From Endozoicomonas sp. ISHI1 (GTDB lineage Bacteria > Pseudomonadota > Gammaproteobacteria > Pseudomonadales > Endozoicomonadaceae): a stretch of 64,000 bases of DNA. Position 1 is the stretch's first letter; every line of letters starts with the position of its first letter. The DNA lies in assembly GCF_024606225.1 (NCBI RefSeq), contig NZ_JAGRPU010000024.1, positions 28,836 to 92,835 of the forward strand, given 5' to 3'. The position numbers were made by a program, and so were the translations under genes. Shown piece by piece: positions 1 to 9,574 of the stretch. The notes below the pieces were generated by a model. The model was not told where the DNA came from. It saw nothing but the letters and a program-made list of their open reading frames with translations, and made no database searches.

Positions 1-3000
1 TATCTTCAATTTCCGCCAGCAGGCTTCTAACCAGATGTCGAATGCCCTCTTCAGTAACAATATCCGCCTGAATCACGAAGTATGCATTATCTCCGGTGGA
101 CTGTTTGGCAACTCGTTTCAGAATTTTAAGGTTATCTACCGAGTGCATGATGATGCTGGAAAGCCGCTCGTGGAGCTTATCCTCGTAGCCACTCATGGAT
201 TCCTGAAGTTCTTCAAGAATTCGCTGGCTATGATCAATCTGCTCATCCAGGGTACTGATCATGCTGGCAAGTTCTTTCAATGCCGCTTCGTCTGCTTCAC
301 TCAGCCCTGTCAGACGAGTTTGCTCAGTAGCGTTAAACAATTGTCGCTCATTGTCCTGAATACGAGCCAATACTTCGCGGAAGCCTTTTTCATCCCTGGA
401 ATACTCTTTCTCGTGCCGTTCAAGCTCTCTGCTCAGCTCTTTAATGTTCTCAAGTTCAAGCTGCTCTCCCAGAGCCATGGCTGAGTGGCAGACCTGATCC
501 CTGTCGAAAATGTCATTTTGGCTGGCTTGCTGATACTGTTCAGCCTTTTCAAACAGAGCCATCTTTACCAGTTGATCAAGGTCGGGTTCCGGCAGCTCTG
601 CCAGCATGGCTTCAGTGAAATGAGAAAGCTGTTTTAACCAGCGCTCAGCGGTTTCGTCTATTTGGTGTATCGCTTTCAGTTGCTGAGGCTGTTCATCCTG
701 AATTCTGTTGATTTCAGCACTTTTCTCGTCCTGTTCGTCTCTGATTCGATTGATCTGATTTTTGGCATCGGCAATCTGTTTTTTCAGAGCTTTAGTACCA
801 CCTTCATCACGGCGAGCACTCAGATAAGCCCTGATGCGATCAAACTTCAAACTGGCCCGGGCCTGAGCCTGCTCCTGCTGCCCCTCTAATGACGCCTGCA
901 CGGCCTCTGCATTGGCCATAAATTCAGGGCCACCATCCTGAAGATATTTTGCCAGCGAACTCAACAGTTCCACTTCTCCCGGCTTGTAGATTGCGTTGGC
1001 CTGAGCCTTGAGCTGAAAGATCTGACTCTGGTAACTGGCGACAGTTTCCTCACACCGGGCCAGTTGCTCAGTCAGCTGTTGTCGTTTGATAGTTTGCAGC
1101 TCTATATCACCCTGCAACTCAGCCAGCCGCTCTTTACCTCCGCCATTGAGGAACTGCTCTGCCTGATCCAGCTTCCGACGGTTTTCCCCATTAAGCAGGC
1201 TTTCCAACTGGCTTAGCTGTTTTCCAAGATCATCGAGTTTCGATTCCAGATGATTTAAAGAAACTCCCAGCTCATCAATACAACCACTGCCGCCCAGTTT
1301 GAGAAAACGTTCAGCAGAGTGAATGAGCTTACAGTTCTCCGGAGCCAACTGCTTCAGCAATTGCTGCTGTCGGGACTGGTTCTGCTCAAGAGCTGCCAGC
1401 TGTTCCGGAAGCTCTCTGTCAGCCTGCTGATCAATGGCCTCAGCCGCTGATTTTGCCAGCCGGACGCTGTCAGAGTCATGGTGATAGAGCTCAAGCTCCC
1501 GCTTGACTCTGCCGAGTTGAGCCTGCAATTGTGCCAGTTTATCCTGCAACTGCTGTCTCAGTTCCTCAATAAACTTTGGATTCAACAGAGCACGAACGGC
1601 AAGGCTTTCATAACCAATGACAGCACCTAACAGTGGCTGGTTATGGGTCACAGCCATTTGTAATGACTCACGGGTGAAAACCGGTACCGGCTGACGGTTC
1701 TGCACAAACAGTTCTGCCGCCTGCATCGCTTGTTCCAAAGAATCCAGAACAGGCGCAAACAGCAGGTTGTGGGCTTGTGCCAGCCATTGAGACCTACGGG
1801 GATCGTCGTCTGCAATCAGTTCTGCAATGACTTTGTGGAGTGGCCAATGCTTAATGTTCTGTTCACTCAGGAGCTGTGAGCACTGGACTTCGACAGCGCC
1901 GGGGCTAATCGGATCCGTTTTTAAATCATCCAGCTGTCGTTTAATATCGCCGATACGAGAATGCAGGTCACCCTGTTCTGTCAATAAGCGAGGATAAGCT
2001 TCTACGGCTTTAACCAACCACTCAGAGGGAACAACACCGGGAAAAAGATGATTGAACTCCTTGTGGTCTGAAACCAGTATTTGCAATTCGCCCACTCGTC
2101 TTTCCTGCTGCTCAACCTGTTGATCCAGCCCGTTTTTTTCCTGCCAGAGTTGACCTTCCAGACCTTCAGGCTGCAGGTCAGGATAGACTTCCTGAAATGC
2201 ATGGTATTGTGGCAGCAGAGAGTTTAACGCCTGCAACTGATTTTTGACTTCTGTCTGCTGCTGGCGGTATTGGCTTTGATTCTCCCTGTGCTGACGCTGC
2301 TGCTGCTCAAGCCTGCTGACCAGTCCTGAAATATCCTCATCCGGAAAACATTTCTGTGCGTAATCAAAGCTGCTGCCCAGTCTGCCCATCTGCTGATAAT
2401 CCGACTCCAGTCCTGGCAGTTTCTGCCCAATGATCTGCAACTGATTATTAAGCTCCCTCTCCTCCCCCTGATATCTGTCACAGAGGCCCTGTAAATCTTG
2501 CAACTGGTGATTCAGCTCTTCCAGCTGCAAATCCTTCTCTTCGATCAGCTCAGCCGGAATGGCCTCTTGACCAGGCTCTTTACAATAGTCACGTTGAAAC
2601 TTCGCCCAACTGTCGGCTAAGCCTTTAAATCTCCCCTGGTTTTCCAGAAACGTTCTGTAGCTGTCCTTAACCGCTTTCAGACGGGTTTGAACGCTTGCCT
2701 CTGTTTCATCCGGCGTCTCCAGCTCCTCTTCAGTGAACAGTCCCTCCTGCAGGGCATCGGTAAAGACGGTTTCATTGTCTGTAAACTCTTTGTCCCGATT
2801 CACCAGAACGTCGTGATTCTTTTCCAGCTTCCACTGCTTTTCTTTTAGCTCCTGACACTCGGTTTTCAGGGTTTTCAGATATTCCTGATCGGCCAGATAG
2901 CTCTCCCGAAACGGGTTGGTATCCAGATCAAGGAACCGGTCTACCGCCTCTTCCAGGGTCTCCAGGCTGTTGATACGGTCTGCATCATCCCTGAACAGCT

Positions 3001-4255
3001 GCTGACTGTCTTTGAGATACCGGATTACTTTTTCAACGGGGTAAAGTCGCATGGATTTTCCCGCTACCCAACTGGCTTTCGGGCTGTAAACGACGGCTGT
3101 CCGGTCATGACGATAACCTGATAACTGTCTGCTCTCCAGATACTCCTCAACCTTACGGGCACCACTGCTGGTGATTTTTGCGAGGGCTGAAAGAGGTACC
3201 AGAGGCTCAACCTCACCGGGTCGAATGGCCATTTCAGCGGCCAGCAGTGAGACTGTATCCTGCTCATCCTGACTAACGGGTATTCCAGGCAGCCCATTGC
3301 CGGTTATGGTCGCCAGACAGCTGGCCTGTATTTCCAGCTGTTTACGAGCACTGTCGCGCAGGGAGCGAGTTTCGGCCAGCCTGCCCCCGGATCGATCAAG
3401 CTCTGCCAGCCGACCTGCCTTATCACGGTTTCTTTGCAGGTCAAGGGACTTCTCATTAATCTTGTAACGCAACTCTGATACACTACGACCGGAATTGATC
3501 ACCAGATCTTCAATGAACTCTTCTGACTCGTCCGTTTCGCCCTGGCTGGCGCCCGCCAGAATCTGTGGTGCCAGCACTTCATAAAAAAAGGCCTGATCCG
3601 CTTTTTCACCGGGGCGGGGTTTTATGGCATTAAATATCTGGCTTTTATCGGCTCCCCCTTCTTTCTGAAACGACGCCAGCTGCTCCAGCTCCTTGCGGCT
3701 GATATGCAGACTGATGGCATCCAGCCAGGACTCCCGGTCTTTGGGTCGTTCCGGCTTTAATTGTCGAAGGGTCTGCTGGAAGTGCTCATTACTGAACAGT
3801 TGCAGCTTGTTGTCTGCAGTGATACTACTGACAGGGAGTTGCTCAAGTCGGCCCTGGAAAAAATAGAAACCTGAATCAGTATCGCTGTGTCCGTACATAC
3901 CGAAAACCCACTGCTCAGTACCGCCCACGCTATCGCCTGCTGCTGCCAGTATGTCGGGCTGTCCAACATGACTGGACGAATAACTGAACTCAACGCGAAC
4001 ATGCGTCCATGGACGCCCATCCCTGGAAGGTGACATCTTGCGACGGGTCTTGCGCATCAGGCTTCGATCTCGCGACAACATACCTATCAGAGCATCGGAC
4101 AAGGTCGTCTTACCAAAGCCGTTTTCCATATTCATGGCTGTGGACTGACCACGTAAGTTCAACATCAAATGACGCATTTTAGCGTCCCACGGACTACTGA
4201 TATCTCCGTGTTTGTTCAGTAGGCTGGCGATTTCAATACGATTAATGACGGACAT
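1..4255 (-). CDS. SMC/MukB-like condensin ATPase (MksB/JetC-like), 3' end outside window
   Basis: The reading frame is open from the ATG at 4255 to the window edge, giving at least 1418 residues, close to MukB length. An N-terminal ATPase head carries a Walker A motif, MENGFGKTT, at residues 43-51. It is followed by about 1000 residues rich in Q, E, L and K that look like long antiparallel coiled coils. The Walker B and signature motifs would lie in the missing C-terminal head. The start overlaps the end of the upstream gene by 14 nt, so the genes are probably translationally coupled. The three-gene order (kleisin-like, small winged-helix-like, giant SMC-like) matches MukFEB, MksFEB and Wadjet JetABC. 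I infer a DNA-loop-extruding condensin for chromosome organisation or plasmid defence. Whether a JetD/MksG nuclease gene follows cannot be seen. Confidence 0.8.
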   Translation of the reverse strand, partial: MSVINRIEIASLLNKHGDISSPWDAKMRHLMLNLRGQSTAMNMENGFGKTTLSDALIGMLSRDRSLMRKTRRKMSPSRDGRPWTHVRVEFSYSSSHVGQPDILAAAGDSVGGTEQWVFGMYGHSDTDSGFYFFQGRLEQLPVSSITADNKLQLFSNEHFQQTLRQLKPERPKDRESWLDAISLHISRKELEQLASFQKEGGADKSQIFNAIKPRPGEKADQAFFYEVLAPQILAGASQGETDESEEFIEDLVINSGRSVSELRYKINEKSLDLQRNRDKAGRLAELDRSGGRLAETRSLRDSARKQLEIQASCLATITGNGLPGIPVSQDEQDTVSLLAAEMAIRPGEVEPLVPLSALAKITSSGARKVEEYLESRQLSGYRHDRTAVVYSPKASWVAGKSMRLYPVEKVIRYLKDSQQLFRDDADRINSLETLEEAVDRFLDLDTNPFRESYLADQEYLKTLKTECQELKEKQWKLEKNHDVLVNRDKEFTDNETVFTDALQEGLFTEEELETPDETEASVQTRLKAVKDSYRTFLENQGRFKGLADSWAKFQRDYCKEPGQEAIPAELIEEKDLQLEELNHQLQDLQGLCDRYQGEERELNNQLQIIGQKLPGLESDYQQMGRLGSSFDYAQKCFPDEDISGLVSRLEQQQRQHRENQSQYRQQQTEVKNQLQALNSLLPQYHAFQEVYPDLQPEGLEGQLWQEKNGLDQQVEQQERRVGELQILVSDHKEFNHLFPGVVPSEWLVKAVEAYPRLLTEQGDLHSRIGDIKRQLDDLKTDPISPGAVEVQCSQLLSEQNIKHWPLHKVIAELIADDDPRRSQWLAQAHNLLFAPVLDSLEQAMQAAELFVQNRQPVPVFTRESLQMAVTHNQPLLGAVIGYESLAVRALLNPKFIEELRQQLQDKLAQLQAQLGRVKRELELYHHDSDSVRLAKSAAEAIDQQADRELPEQLAALEQNQSRQQQLLKQLAPENCKLIHSAERFLKLGGSGCIDELGVSLNHLESKLDDLGKQLSQLESLLNGENRRKLDQAEQFLNGGGKERLAELQGDIELQTIKRQQLTEQLARCEETVASYQSQIFQLKAQANAIYKPGEVELLSSLAKYLQDGGPEFMANAEAVQASLEGQQEQAQARASLKFDRIRAYLSARRDEGGTKALKKQIADAKNQINRIRDEQDEKSAEINRIQDEQPQQLKAIHQIDETAERWLKQLSHFTEAMLAELPEPDLDQLVKMALFEKAEQYQQASQNDIFDRDQVCHSAMALGEQLELENIKELSRELERHEKEYSRDEKGFREVLARIQDNERQLFNATEQTRLTGLSEADEAALKELASMISTLDEQIDHSQRILEELQESMSGYEDKLHERLSSIIMHSVDNLKILKRVAKQSTGDNAYFVIQADIVTEEGIRHLVRSLLAEIED

Positions 4256-5057
4256 CGACAGGCTCCTGCACGATCTGTTTTTCCTCTTCCAAATGACGCT
4301 CTACAGGCAGGATAATCCGCTGTGCTATGTCTTCAGGAATCAGGTGCCTCAGGTGATTCAGGCCACTCTGTTCCACTTCCAGGGCACCCAACAGCGTTTG
4401 TTGAAATATATTCTTGCCCTTTTCGCTCAATAGACTGGCATCCAACAGACTTTCAACAAAGTTCCGAACCCGACGGGGAATATCTTCACCTTTTTCTGTC
4501 AGAAGAATGGCAATCTGCCGGGGCAGCTCCTGATCCTGCTGTCCTCCACGACGCAGTGTTTCCAGATGCGTTTTCAGGGCATCAATCAGCTCATCCTGAC
4601 TGAAAACCGCATCCTGATAGAGACTGACATCAGACAGGGCCCGGTTATTACGGGTATAGAGCAGTCCCAGCATCAGCATCCATATATGGATAAACCAGAC
4701 TGCTGTCGTTTCCTGGGAATCATTTCTGATTCTCAGTTTCTGAAGCAACTGCTGCTGACTGAACATGACTGGCAGCTCTGCCTGGGGGTGTCGAAGCAGC
4801 AAATAAATCTGCCCGCCCGGCGGAATCCCCGGATAGTCAGCGCTGTCATAGATGGCCAGTTGCAGTCCCTGACCACTCAGAAACGAGCGAAGCTGCTGCA
4901 TCTGCTCTTCATCAGCATCCTTCAACAGGGAACAGGCATCTCTCTCAGAAATCAATCCGCTCTGAGAGGAGCGACGCCGACGCTCCTGGGGCTGACTTTC
5001 AGCGATCCTGTGGCGAAGCAGAAAAGCATAGACTTCGCCCATTTCCGTCATATTCAT
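4242..5057 (-). CDS. MukE/MksE/JetB-like condensin accessory subunit
   Basis: This 271-residue protein lies between a kleisin-like and an SMC-like gene. It overlaps the upstream gene by ATGA and the downstream one by 14 nt. Its size, acidic and helical composition and position match the small dimeric winged-helix subunits MukE, MksE and JetB, which bind the kleisin linker. I see no signal peptide or catalytic motif. The family assignment rests mainly on operon context and length; sequence similarity to a named family is not obvious by eye. Confidence 0.62.
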   Translation of the reverse strand: MNMTEMGEVYAFLLRHRIAESQPQERRRRSSQSGLISERDACSLLKDADEEQMQQLRSFLSGQGLQLAIYDSADYPGIPPGGQIYLLLRHPQAELPVMFSQQQLLQKLRIRNDSQETTAVWFIHIWMLMLGLLYTRNNRALSDVSLYQDAVFSQDELIDALKTHLETLRRGGQQDQELPRQIAILLTEKGEDIPRRVRNFVESLLDASLLSEKGKNIFQQTLLGALEVEQSGLNHLRHLIPEDIAQRIILPVERHLEEEKQIVQEPVDVRH

Positions 5058-6448
5058 GAATGTACTTTCCCGGAACGATTGGAATCTTGTGTCATAAGAA
5101 CAGGATTATCACCATGTAAGCGACGACCATCCTGTAACTGAATATTGAGACCATTGTGATCAATCGCTACGGTCAGGCCGGACTGCAGCTGCTCGGTATC
5201 TACGAACATATTGATCAACTGAGGCAAAAAGTCTTCCTTCTGTCCGCGTTCTTCGTGAGTGTGCCAGCCATTACAGATGGCTTCACCCAGCGATAACGGG
5301 CCTTCCAGCAGCCGCTCTCGAATGGGCTGAGCAAAGAGATTAAGAAATCGTTGCAACATGAGAGATTCAGTACTTTCGTCTATAGAATCTTCATACACCA
5401 GGCTTCTGGCACTGTTATCCGCTCGCTGGTTGTCCAATACGCCCCGAAAGTCACCAGGCGCAGGCAAGTTCACAGCCACACCAAAAGGAGCCGTCTGGTT
5501 AAAGACAGAGGTCAGCAAATCCATAGCAGGAGGATTCCAGACCAGGTTCAGCGCAGCCTTCTGAAAATCAATAACACCCATGCTCTGGATTCGACCTTCA
5601 GCAATATCTCTAAGCAGATCGGTCAGACGTCGATTGAGATTCTCCAAGGCATTGAGAATTCGGCTGAATGACTGGTTGATCATGGACAGATCCCATTCCA
5701 GCTCTTGCTGTGCTGCCCACTGGTAGAAGCGATCCTGAATTTCCGGACGAAGAAACTGATTCTGGCAATCCATCACCGTCGCTTGAATATTTCGTGCCGC
5801 TGTTCCGTAGTGCTTGCGATTGCTGCGAAAGGACTCGAGTTTGCCTTCCAGGGCTGGGTTTTCCCGGATACGTCGAATCTCCTGTGTCAGTCCGCGTATG
5901 GCGAGCAGAATAGAATCACAGATATCAGGTATCCGGTCAAAGTCACTGCGGGCAATTGCAGAAACAATTTTGGCTGCATCGTGCTCACTGTAGAGAATGT
6001 CATCAACCTGCCTTGATAAGGTGACACTCTGCCTGCCCGCCTGAGAAAGCCGGATATGGCCAATTTGGGACTGTTTGTCCAGCAGTGCAGTTCCTTTGGT
6101 GCTGGCTATTACAGCGCCTTCCTGATCACTGCGCTTGCGGAAATAAAGTTCGCTGGGGGTACTGAGGACATTGGCGACATAAGCCAGATCCTCTGCCCTC
6201 AGCTCAGGAATCTGCGGCTGTAAATAGTTCAGGCAGCGAACCTGAGGGATGTATTGGCCGTTTGTGCGGTAGTCTTCCTCAAGCAGGAACTCCAATAGCA
6301 GGCAGGCAATATCCAGCCAATACCCATCTCCGAGTCCAGGGCGAGTCTCTGCCGAGACATTGATATTTTCTGAATGCCTTTCGTGATTACTGTCGTGTAA
6401 ATCCACAAGGCGCACGGTGGATGACAGTAGGTGAATCCATGGAGTCAT
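5054..6448 (-). CDS. MukF/MksF/JetA-like kleisin subunit
   Basis: This is the 464-residue first gene of the condensin operon. The start at 6448 has a GGAG Shine-Dalgarno 7 nt upstream. MukF is about 440 residues. The layout here, an N-terminal helical or winged-helix region (about 1-130), a central long helical region with many Leu/Arg heptads (about 150-300) and a C-terminal domain, resembles MukF/MksF. The protein would bridge the SMC heads with the MukE-like partner. The stop overlaps the next ATG (ATGA), indicating coupling. The assignment is from context and architecture, so a divergent Wadjet-type JetA is equally possible. Confidence 0.62.
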   Translation of the reverse strand: MTPWIHLLSSTVRLVDLHDSNHERHSENINVSAETRPGLGDGYWLDIACLLLEFLLEEDYRTNGQYIPQVRCLNYLQPQIPELRAEDLAYVANVLSTPSELYFRKRSDQEGAVIASTKGTALLDKQSQIGHIRLSQAGRQSVTLSRQVDDILYSEHDAAKIVSAIARSDFDRIPDICDSILLAIRGLTQEIRRIRENPALEGKLESFRSNRKHYGTAARNIQATVMDCQNQFLRPEIQDRFYQWAAQQELEWDLSMINQSFSRILNALENLNRRLTDLLRDIAEGRIQSMGVIDFQKAALNLVWNPPAMDLLTSVFNQTAPFGVAVNLPAPGDFRGVLDNQRADNSARSLVYEDSIDESTESLMLQRFLNLFAQPIRERLLEGPLSLGEAICNGWHTHEERGQKEDFLPQLINMFVDTEQLQSGLTVAIDHNGLNIQLQDGRRLHGDNPVLMTQDSNRSGKVHS

Positions 6449-6477
6449 GCATTCTCCAACTTAACTAAAAGCCGTTA

Positions 6478-6483
6478 ATTATA
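6478..6483 (-). promoter_or_regulatory. -10 box upstream of the condensin operon
   Basis: A perfect TATAAT on the minus strand lies 30 nt before the ATG at 6448. No convincing -35 is seen 16-18 nt upstream, so the promoter may be activator dependent or weak. Confidence 0.4.
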
Positions 6484-6550
6484 ACTGGAAATAATAACGC
6501 AGATACAGATTGTCCGATTGAGGAAAACAGGTTTAGAGCAAATACAGAAT

Positions 6551-6572
6551 GGCCTGCCTGAGCAGGCAGGCC
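6551..6572 (-). terminator. Hairpin terminator downstream of dcuA
   Basis: A perfect 9-bp stem (GGCCTGCCT / AGGCAGGCC) with a 4-nt loop lies 15 nt past the dcuA stop. The T-tract on the minus strand is weak. It separates dcuA from the condensin operon, which is transcribed in the same direction. Confidence 0.6.
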
Positions 6573-6586
6573 GGAATGATCAAAAG

Positions 6587-7888
6587 TTAAACAATCATTG
6601 GAGCAAAAGCAAAGCCAAAGGCAACACAAAGTGCAATACAGAGAGTACCCGGCATAAAGAATGGATGGTTAAAGACCAGCTTACCGATACGGGTAGACCC
6701 GGTTTCATCCATTTCTACGGCCGCCAGCAGTGTTGGGTAAGTTGGCAGAACGAACAGAGCGGATACTGCTGCGAAAGAAGCAATAGCGGTGACGGGATCA
6801 ACCAGAGCCAAAGCCGCAGGCATCAGGGCTCGAGTGGTAGCAGCCTGAGAGTAGAGCAGCATGGAGGCGAAGAAGAGAGTAACCGCCAGCAGCCATGGGT
6901 AGCTGTTCAGAACATTACCCGCCAGAGCCTGGATAGAATCAATGTGCGCCCCCACAAAAGTATTACCCAACCAAGCAACACCCAATACGCAGACACAGGC
7001 ACTCATACCGGACTTGAAGGTCTGGGCGTTGAGAATTTGGCCAGAATCAATATTGCAGAAGATAGTAATCAGACCCGCCGCAATCATCATAAACACCATG
7101 ATGGCAGAGTCGCGGGGCAGAACAGGATTTGCAATCAGACTTACATTACCGCTGATGGCAGTAGCGTAAAGCACCACAGCCAAAATACTCAGAGCAAAAA
7201 TGGCGACCGAGAGGCCCGCCCCCTTCCTGCCACCCTGACGTTCTCTAGTCTCACGCAGGGTAATCAGACCGGCTTTTAATCTGTCCTGATAAATAGAATC
7301 CTTGTCCAGATCCACTCCCATGAAGTTACAGATAACAGCGGTCAGCATAACGGCAGCATAAGTAGTAGGAATGCAGATAGCCAGCAGCTCCAAATAACCG
7401 ATGCCGTAGGGCTCTAGAAAGCCACTAAAAACAACGACCGCCGCAGAAACAGGTGACGCAGTTATGGCAATCTGGGAAGCAATCACAGCGATACTCAGTG
7501 GGCGAGATGGGCGAACACCGTTTTCCTTAGCCACTTCTGCAATCACTGGCAGAGTAGAATAAGAAGTATGACCCGTGCCTGCCAACAGAGTCATAACATA
7601 AGTCACAGTCGGTGCAAGGAAGGTAATATACTTTGGCTTACTGCGAAGAATTTTCTCCGCCAGTTCAACCAGATAATCCAGACCGCCAGCCACCTGCATG
7701 GCAGCCACTGCTCCGATCACAGACATAATAATCAAAATTACATCTATGGGTATTGCCCCGGGTTGGAGCCCAAGGCCCAGTGTCAGTAACAGCACCCCCA
7801 TACCACCGGCAAAACCAATACCGATACTACCCAGTCGTGCACCAAGAAAAATGGCTCCAAGTACAACCGCTAACTGAACCCAAAGCAT
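6587..7888 (-). CDS. dcuA: Anaerobic C4-dicarboxylate transporter, DcuA/DcuB family
   Basis: A 433-residue polytopic inner-membrane protein of the family's usual length. It follows DcuA throughout, with an N-terminal GARLGSIGIGFAGG stretch, the AMQVAGGLDYLVE block, and near the C-terminus PTYPTLLAAVEMDETGSTRIG followed by NHPFFMPG. Dcu carriers exchange or take up aspartate, fumarate, malate and succinate under low oxygen. The short connecting loop, the SQAATTRALMP block and the C-terminal half favour DcuA over DcuB, though a few positions look DcuB-like. A GGGGA Shine-Dalgarno precedes the ATG. It is monocistronic, with its own terminator. Confidence 0.9.
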   Translation of the reverse strand: MLWVQLAVVLGAIFLGARLGSIGIGFAGGMGVLLLTLGLGLQPGAIPIDVILIIMSVIGAVAAMQVAGGLDYLVELAEKILRSKPKYITFLAPTVTYVMTLLAGTGHTSYSTLPVIAEVAKENGVRPSRPLSIAVIASQIAITASPVSAAVVVFSGFLEPYGIGYLELLAICIPTTYAAVMLTAVICNFMGVDLDKDSIYQDRLKAGLITLRETRERQGGRKGAGLSVAIFALSILAVVLYATAISGNVSLIANPVLPRDSAIMVFMMIAAGLITIFCNIDSGQILNAQTFKSGMSACVCVLGVAWLGNTFVGAHIDSIQALAGNVLNSYPWLLAVTLFFASMLLYSQAATTRALMPAALALVDPVTAIASFAAVSALFVLPTYPTLLAAVEMDETGSTRIGKLVFNHPFFMPGTLCIALCVAFGFAFAPMIV

Positions 7889-8301
7889 GAAGAGTTTCCC
7901 CTATGTACTAATACTGCTTCCGGCAGGCAATGACAGTGTCACCACCTGACATGAAAAACCTTAACATTAATATGTTAACCTTTTAACACCAGAAAAATAA
8001 TTAGTTATCATGGCAACTTTTTACGGTTTACCGAAACACCTTCCCGCATTACCTGTTGGATGGAAGCTTTGCAGACTTTTATCCATCCTGTAGTGATTCT
8101 CAATAATCCTGATATAAAAGGAGATGGGTGGTAAACCCAATAACTGCTATTTTTACGGCATTATTGAAGAAAATACTAAAAACGCAAATAACTGACTTGT
8201 CGGCTATTCAGAGCAGAATGGTTTTGACTTTTAGCAAGTTGAGCGCATCCCTCCACCCATCGCTGCCATTAGCGGCGTAACTGAACCAGAAATTATGTTT
8301 C
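7889..8301. promoter_or_regulatory. Intergenic region upstream of dcuA with a palindromic operator candidate
   Basis: This 413-bp gap separates dcuA from vapC. At 7961-7978 it holds an 18-bp interrupted palindrome, TTAACAT-TAAT-ATGTTAA, followed by another TTTTAAC. It lies 73 nt upstream of the dcuA start. GTTAA-rich repeats recall ArcA sites, which would fit a carrier used under low oxygen, but the spacing is not the classical 10-11 bp, so the regulator is unknown. I see no gene in the rest. Confidence 0.35.
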
Positions 8302-8694
8302 TTAGTAGGCTGATTTCAGGCCTAGAAACTCAGAAAAAGGTTTAAAATCTCTATCAAAGTACAGCAGCCCCATTTTTCGCTCGATGCAAAATGAAGCAAT
8401 AATCACATCGTTGGTTTTTCGAATCGTTATTCCTTTTTTACGCAATGTACGGTAGTTATTTGCGCATTTAAAAATCATGTCTGACCCAAACATGGAATAT
8501 TGATCGAGTAGTGATAATTTAGTTTTTACTTTTTTAAACTGCTTTTCGTCTTTAACGCCTTGGAGGATCTCTAAAAAAATCAGATCGCCCATTGCGAGCG
8601 TTCCCTCAACGAGACAATCATCCAAGAGGTCTGTTTGAGGGGTGATCTGCCCGTTAAGGTAGTCAATCCAAACGCTGGTGTCTGCTAAGATCAC
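8302..8694 (-). CDS. vapC: VapC-type PIN-domain toxin (RNase)
   Basis: This 130-residue protein has the PIN-domain pattern: Asp in the N-terminal MILADTSVWIDYL strand (D5), Glu in LIFLEILQG, Asp in KTNDVIIASFC and a final Asp in YFDRDF. These four acidic residues bind the metal for RNA cleavage in VapC toxins, which usually cut initiator tRNA or rRNA. Its start overlaps the stop of the upstream antitoxin gene (ATGA), the usual vapBC arrangement. All catalytic positions look intact, so the toxin is probably functional. Confidence 0.88.
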   Translation of the reverse strand: MILADTSVWIDYLNGQITPQTDLLDDCLVEGTLAMGDLIFLEILQGVKDEKQFKKVKTKLSLLDQYSMFGSDMIFKCANNYRTLRKKGITIRKTNDVIIASFCIERKMGLLYFDRDFKPFSEFLGLKSAY

Positions 8695-8885
8695 TCATTA
8701 TTCCTCATTTCATCTAAATCACCTTCCCAAGTGATCTTACCTCGTAAACTTCTTATCGATTGCTGCTCGCTGCGTTTCACCAACAGCTTAAGCCCCTGTT
8801 CCACGACCTCTTTTTTGGTATCTAAACCTGTAGCCTTTAAAGCTTGCGCCATTAGATCATCGTCAATTACTATATTTGTACGCAC
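8691..8885 (-). CDS. vapB: VapB-type antitoxin
   Basis: This 64-residue ribbon-helix-helix type antitoxin (RTNIVIDDDLMAQALKATG) ends in a GKITWEGDLDEMR tail that probably binds VapC. I chose the GTG at 8885 as start: AGGTG lies 5 nt upstream, and an upstream in-frame ATG at 8945 lies inside the -35 box of the predicted promoter and so would not be transcribed. The stop overlaps vapC. VapB proteins repress their own operon, and an inverted repeat covers the predicted transcription start. Confidence 0.85.
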   Translation of the reverse strand: MRTNIVIDDDLMAQALKATGLDTKKEVVEQGLKLLVKRSEQQSIRSLRGKITWEGDLDEMRNNE

Positions 8886-8895
8886 ATTGCACCTG

Positions 8896-8950
8896 TGTGT
8901 ATAATTTCTTAATGTATACACATTATAGATAGGGTACAAAAACATAACAA
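8896..8950 (-). promoter_or_regulatory. vapBC promoter and operator
   Basis: On the minus strand the -35 box TTGTTA (8945-8950) and the -10 box TATAAT (8922-8927) are spaced by 17 bp. Just downstream is a perfect 8-bp inverted repeat, TGTGTATA / TATACACA (8896-8903 and 8915-8922, 11-nt spacer), overlapping the start of transcription and the edge of the -10. This is the expected layout for autorepression by VapB-VapC. Confidence 0.7.
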
Positions 8951-9052
8951 ATAGTTCAGAGTTCTGAGTCTCTGCCCCATCTCAACTATATGCCTCTGTG
9001 CAATATTTCGATGTCTGCTATGTTCATCACATCTACAACAAACGATAAGGTA

Positions 9053-9139
9053 ATGCTGGAAAACCAGCGTAAAAACCGCATCAGGTTTGACAAAATCGAA
9101 GACACACTGACCATCATTGTCAGACAACTGAAGAAATAA
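9053..9139 (+). pseudogene. 3' relic of the heptad-repeat coiled-coil gene
   Basis: The frame encodes RFDKIEDTLTIIVRQLKK and stops at 9139. This matches the C-terminus of the intact coiled-coil protein at 11039-11368 (RFDKIEDTLSIIVNHLKR), but on the opposite strand and without the repeat region. It is a decayed second copy, showing that this small family has been duplicated or moved locally. Confidence 0.7.
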
Positions 9140-9574
9140 CCACGCCACTTGATGAATAAGGAGAGAATGCACGCAATCTACCCTTATTCGTTGTGTTGCT
9201 CAGTGAGCCTACCGGAAATTTTTACCAAGTTCTATTCGTCCCGGTTTTCAGTACAACTAGATGAAGGGCTTTCACAATTTATATGACTCTCTTCACATAA
9301 AAATGGCTTTAGCATTACTCCAAAGACTCCTCTAAAGCTATGTGGAAAACATGATAATTTTAACTCCGGCACAGTAGATAATACAGTGATTAAAGAAGTA
9401 ATTTTCTCTTTATACCCACTTTTTATGGCATCTGAAAACTCTCCAGAATAAACATAAAATGAACACAAAAAAAAAACGCATTTTAAAAAACCTAAGGAAT
9501 TGTAAGCGAATGCAATGTAGCACCAAAATCAGGAGACCCCGAATTAATGAGCAAAAAATCCCCCTTCTGAATTC

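Noticed and set aside
8885..8945. Longer N-terminus for the VapB antitoxin from the ATG at 8945
   Set aside because: That ATG lies within the -35 element of the predicted promoter, upstream of the transcription start.
9232..9468. 78-codon minus-strand ORF
   Set aside because: No recognisable feature and no ribosome site in a relic-filled AT-rich patch.
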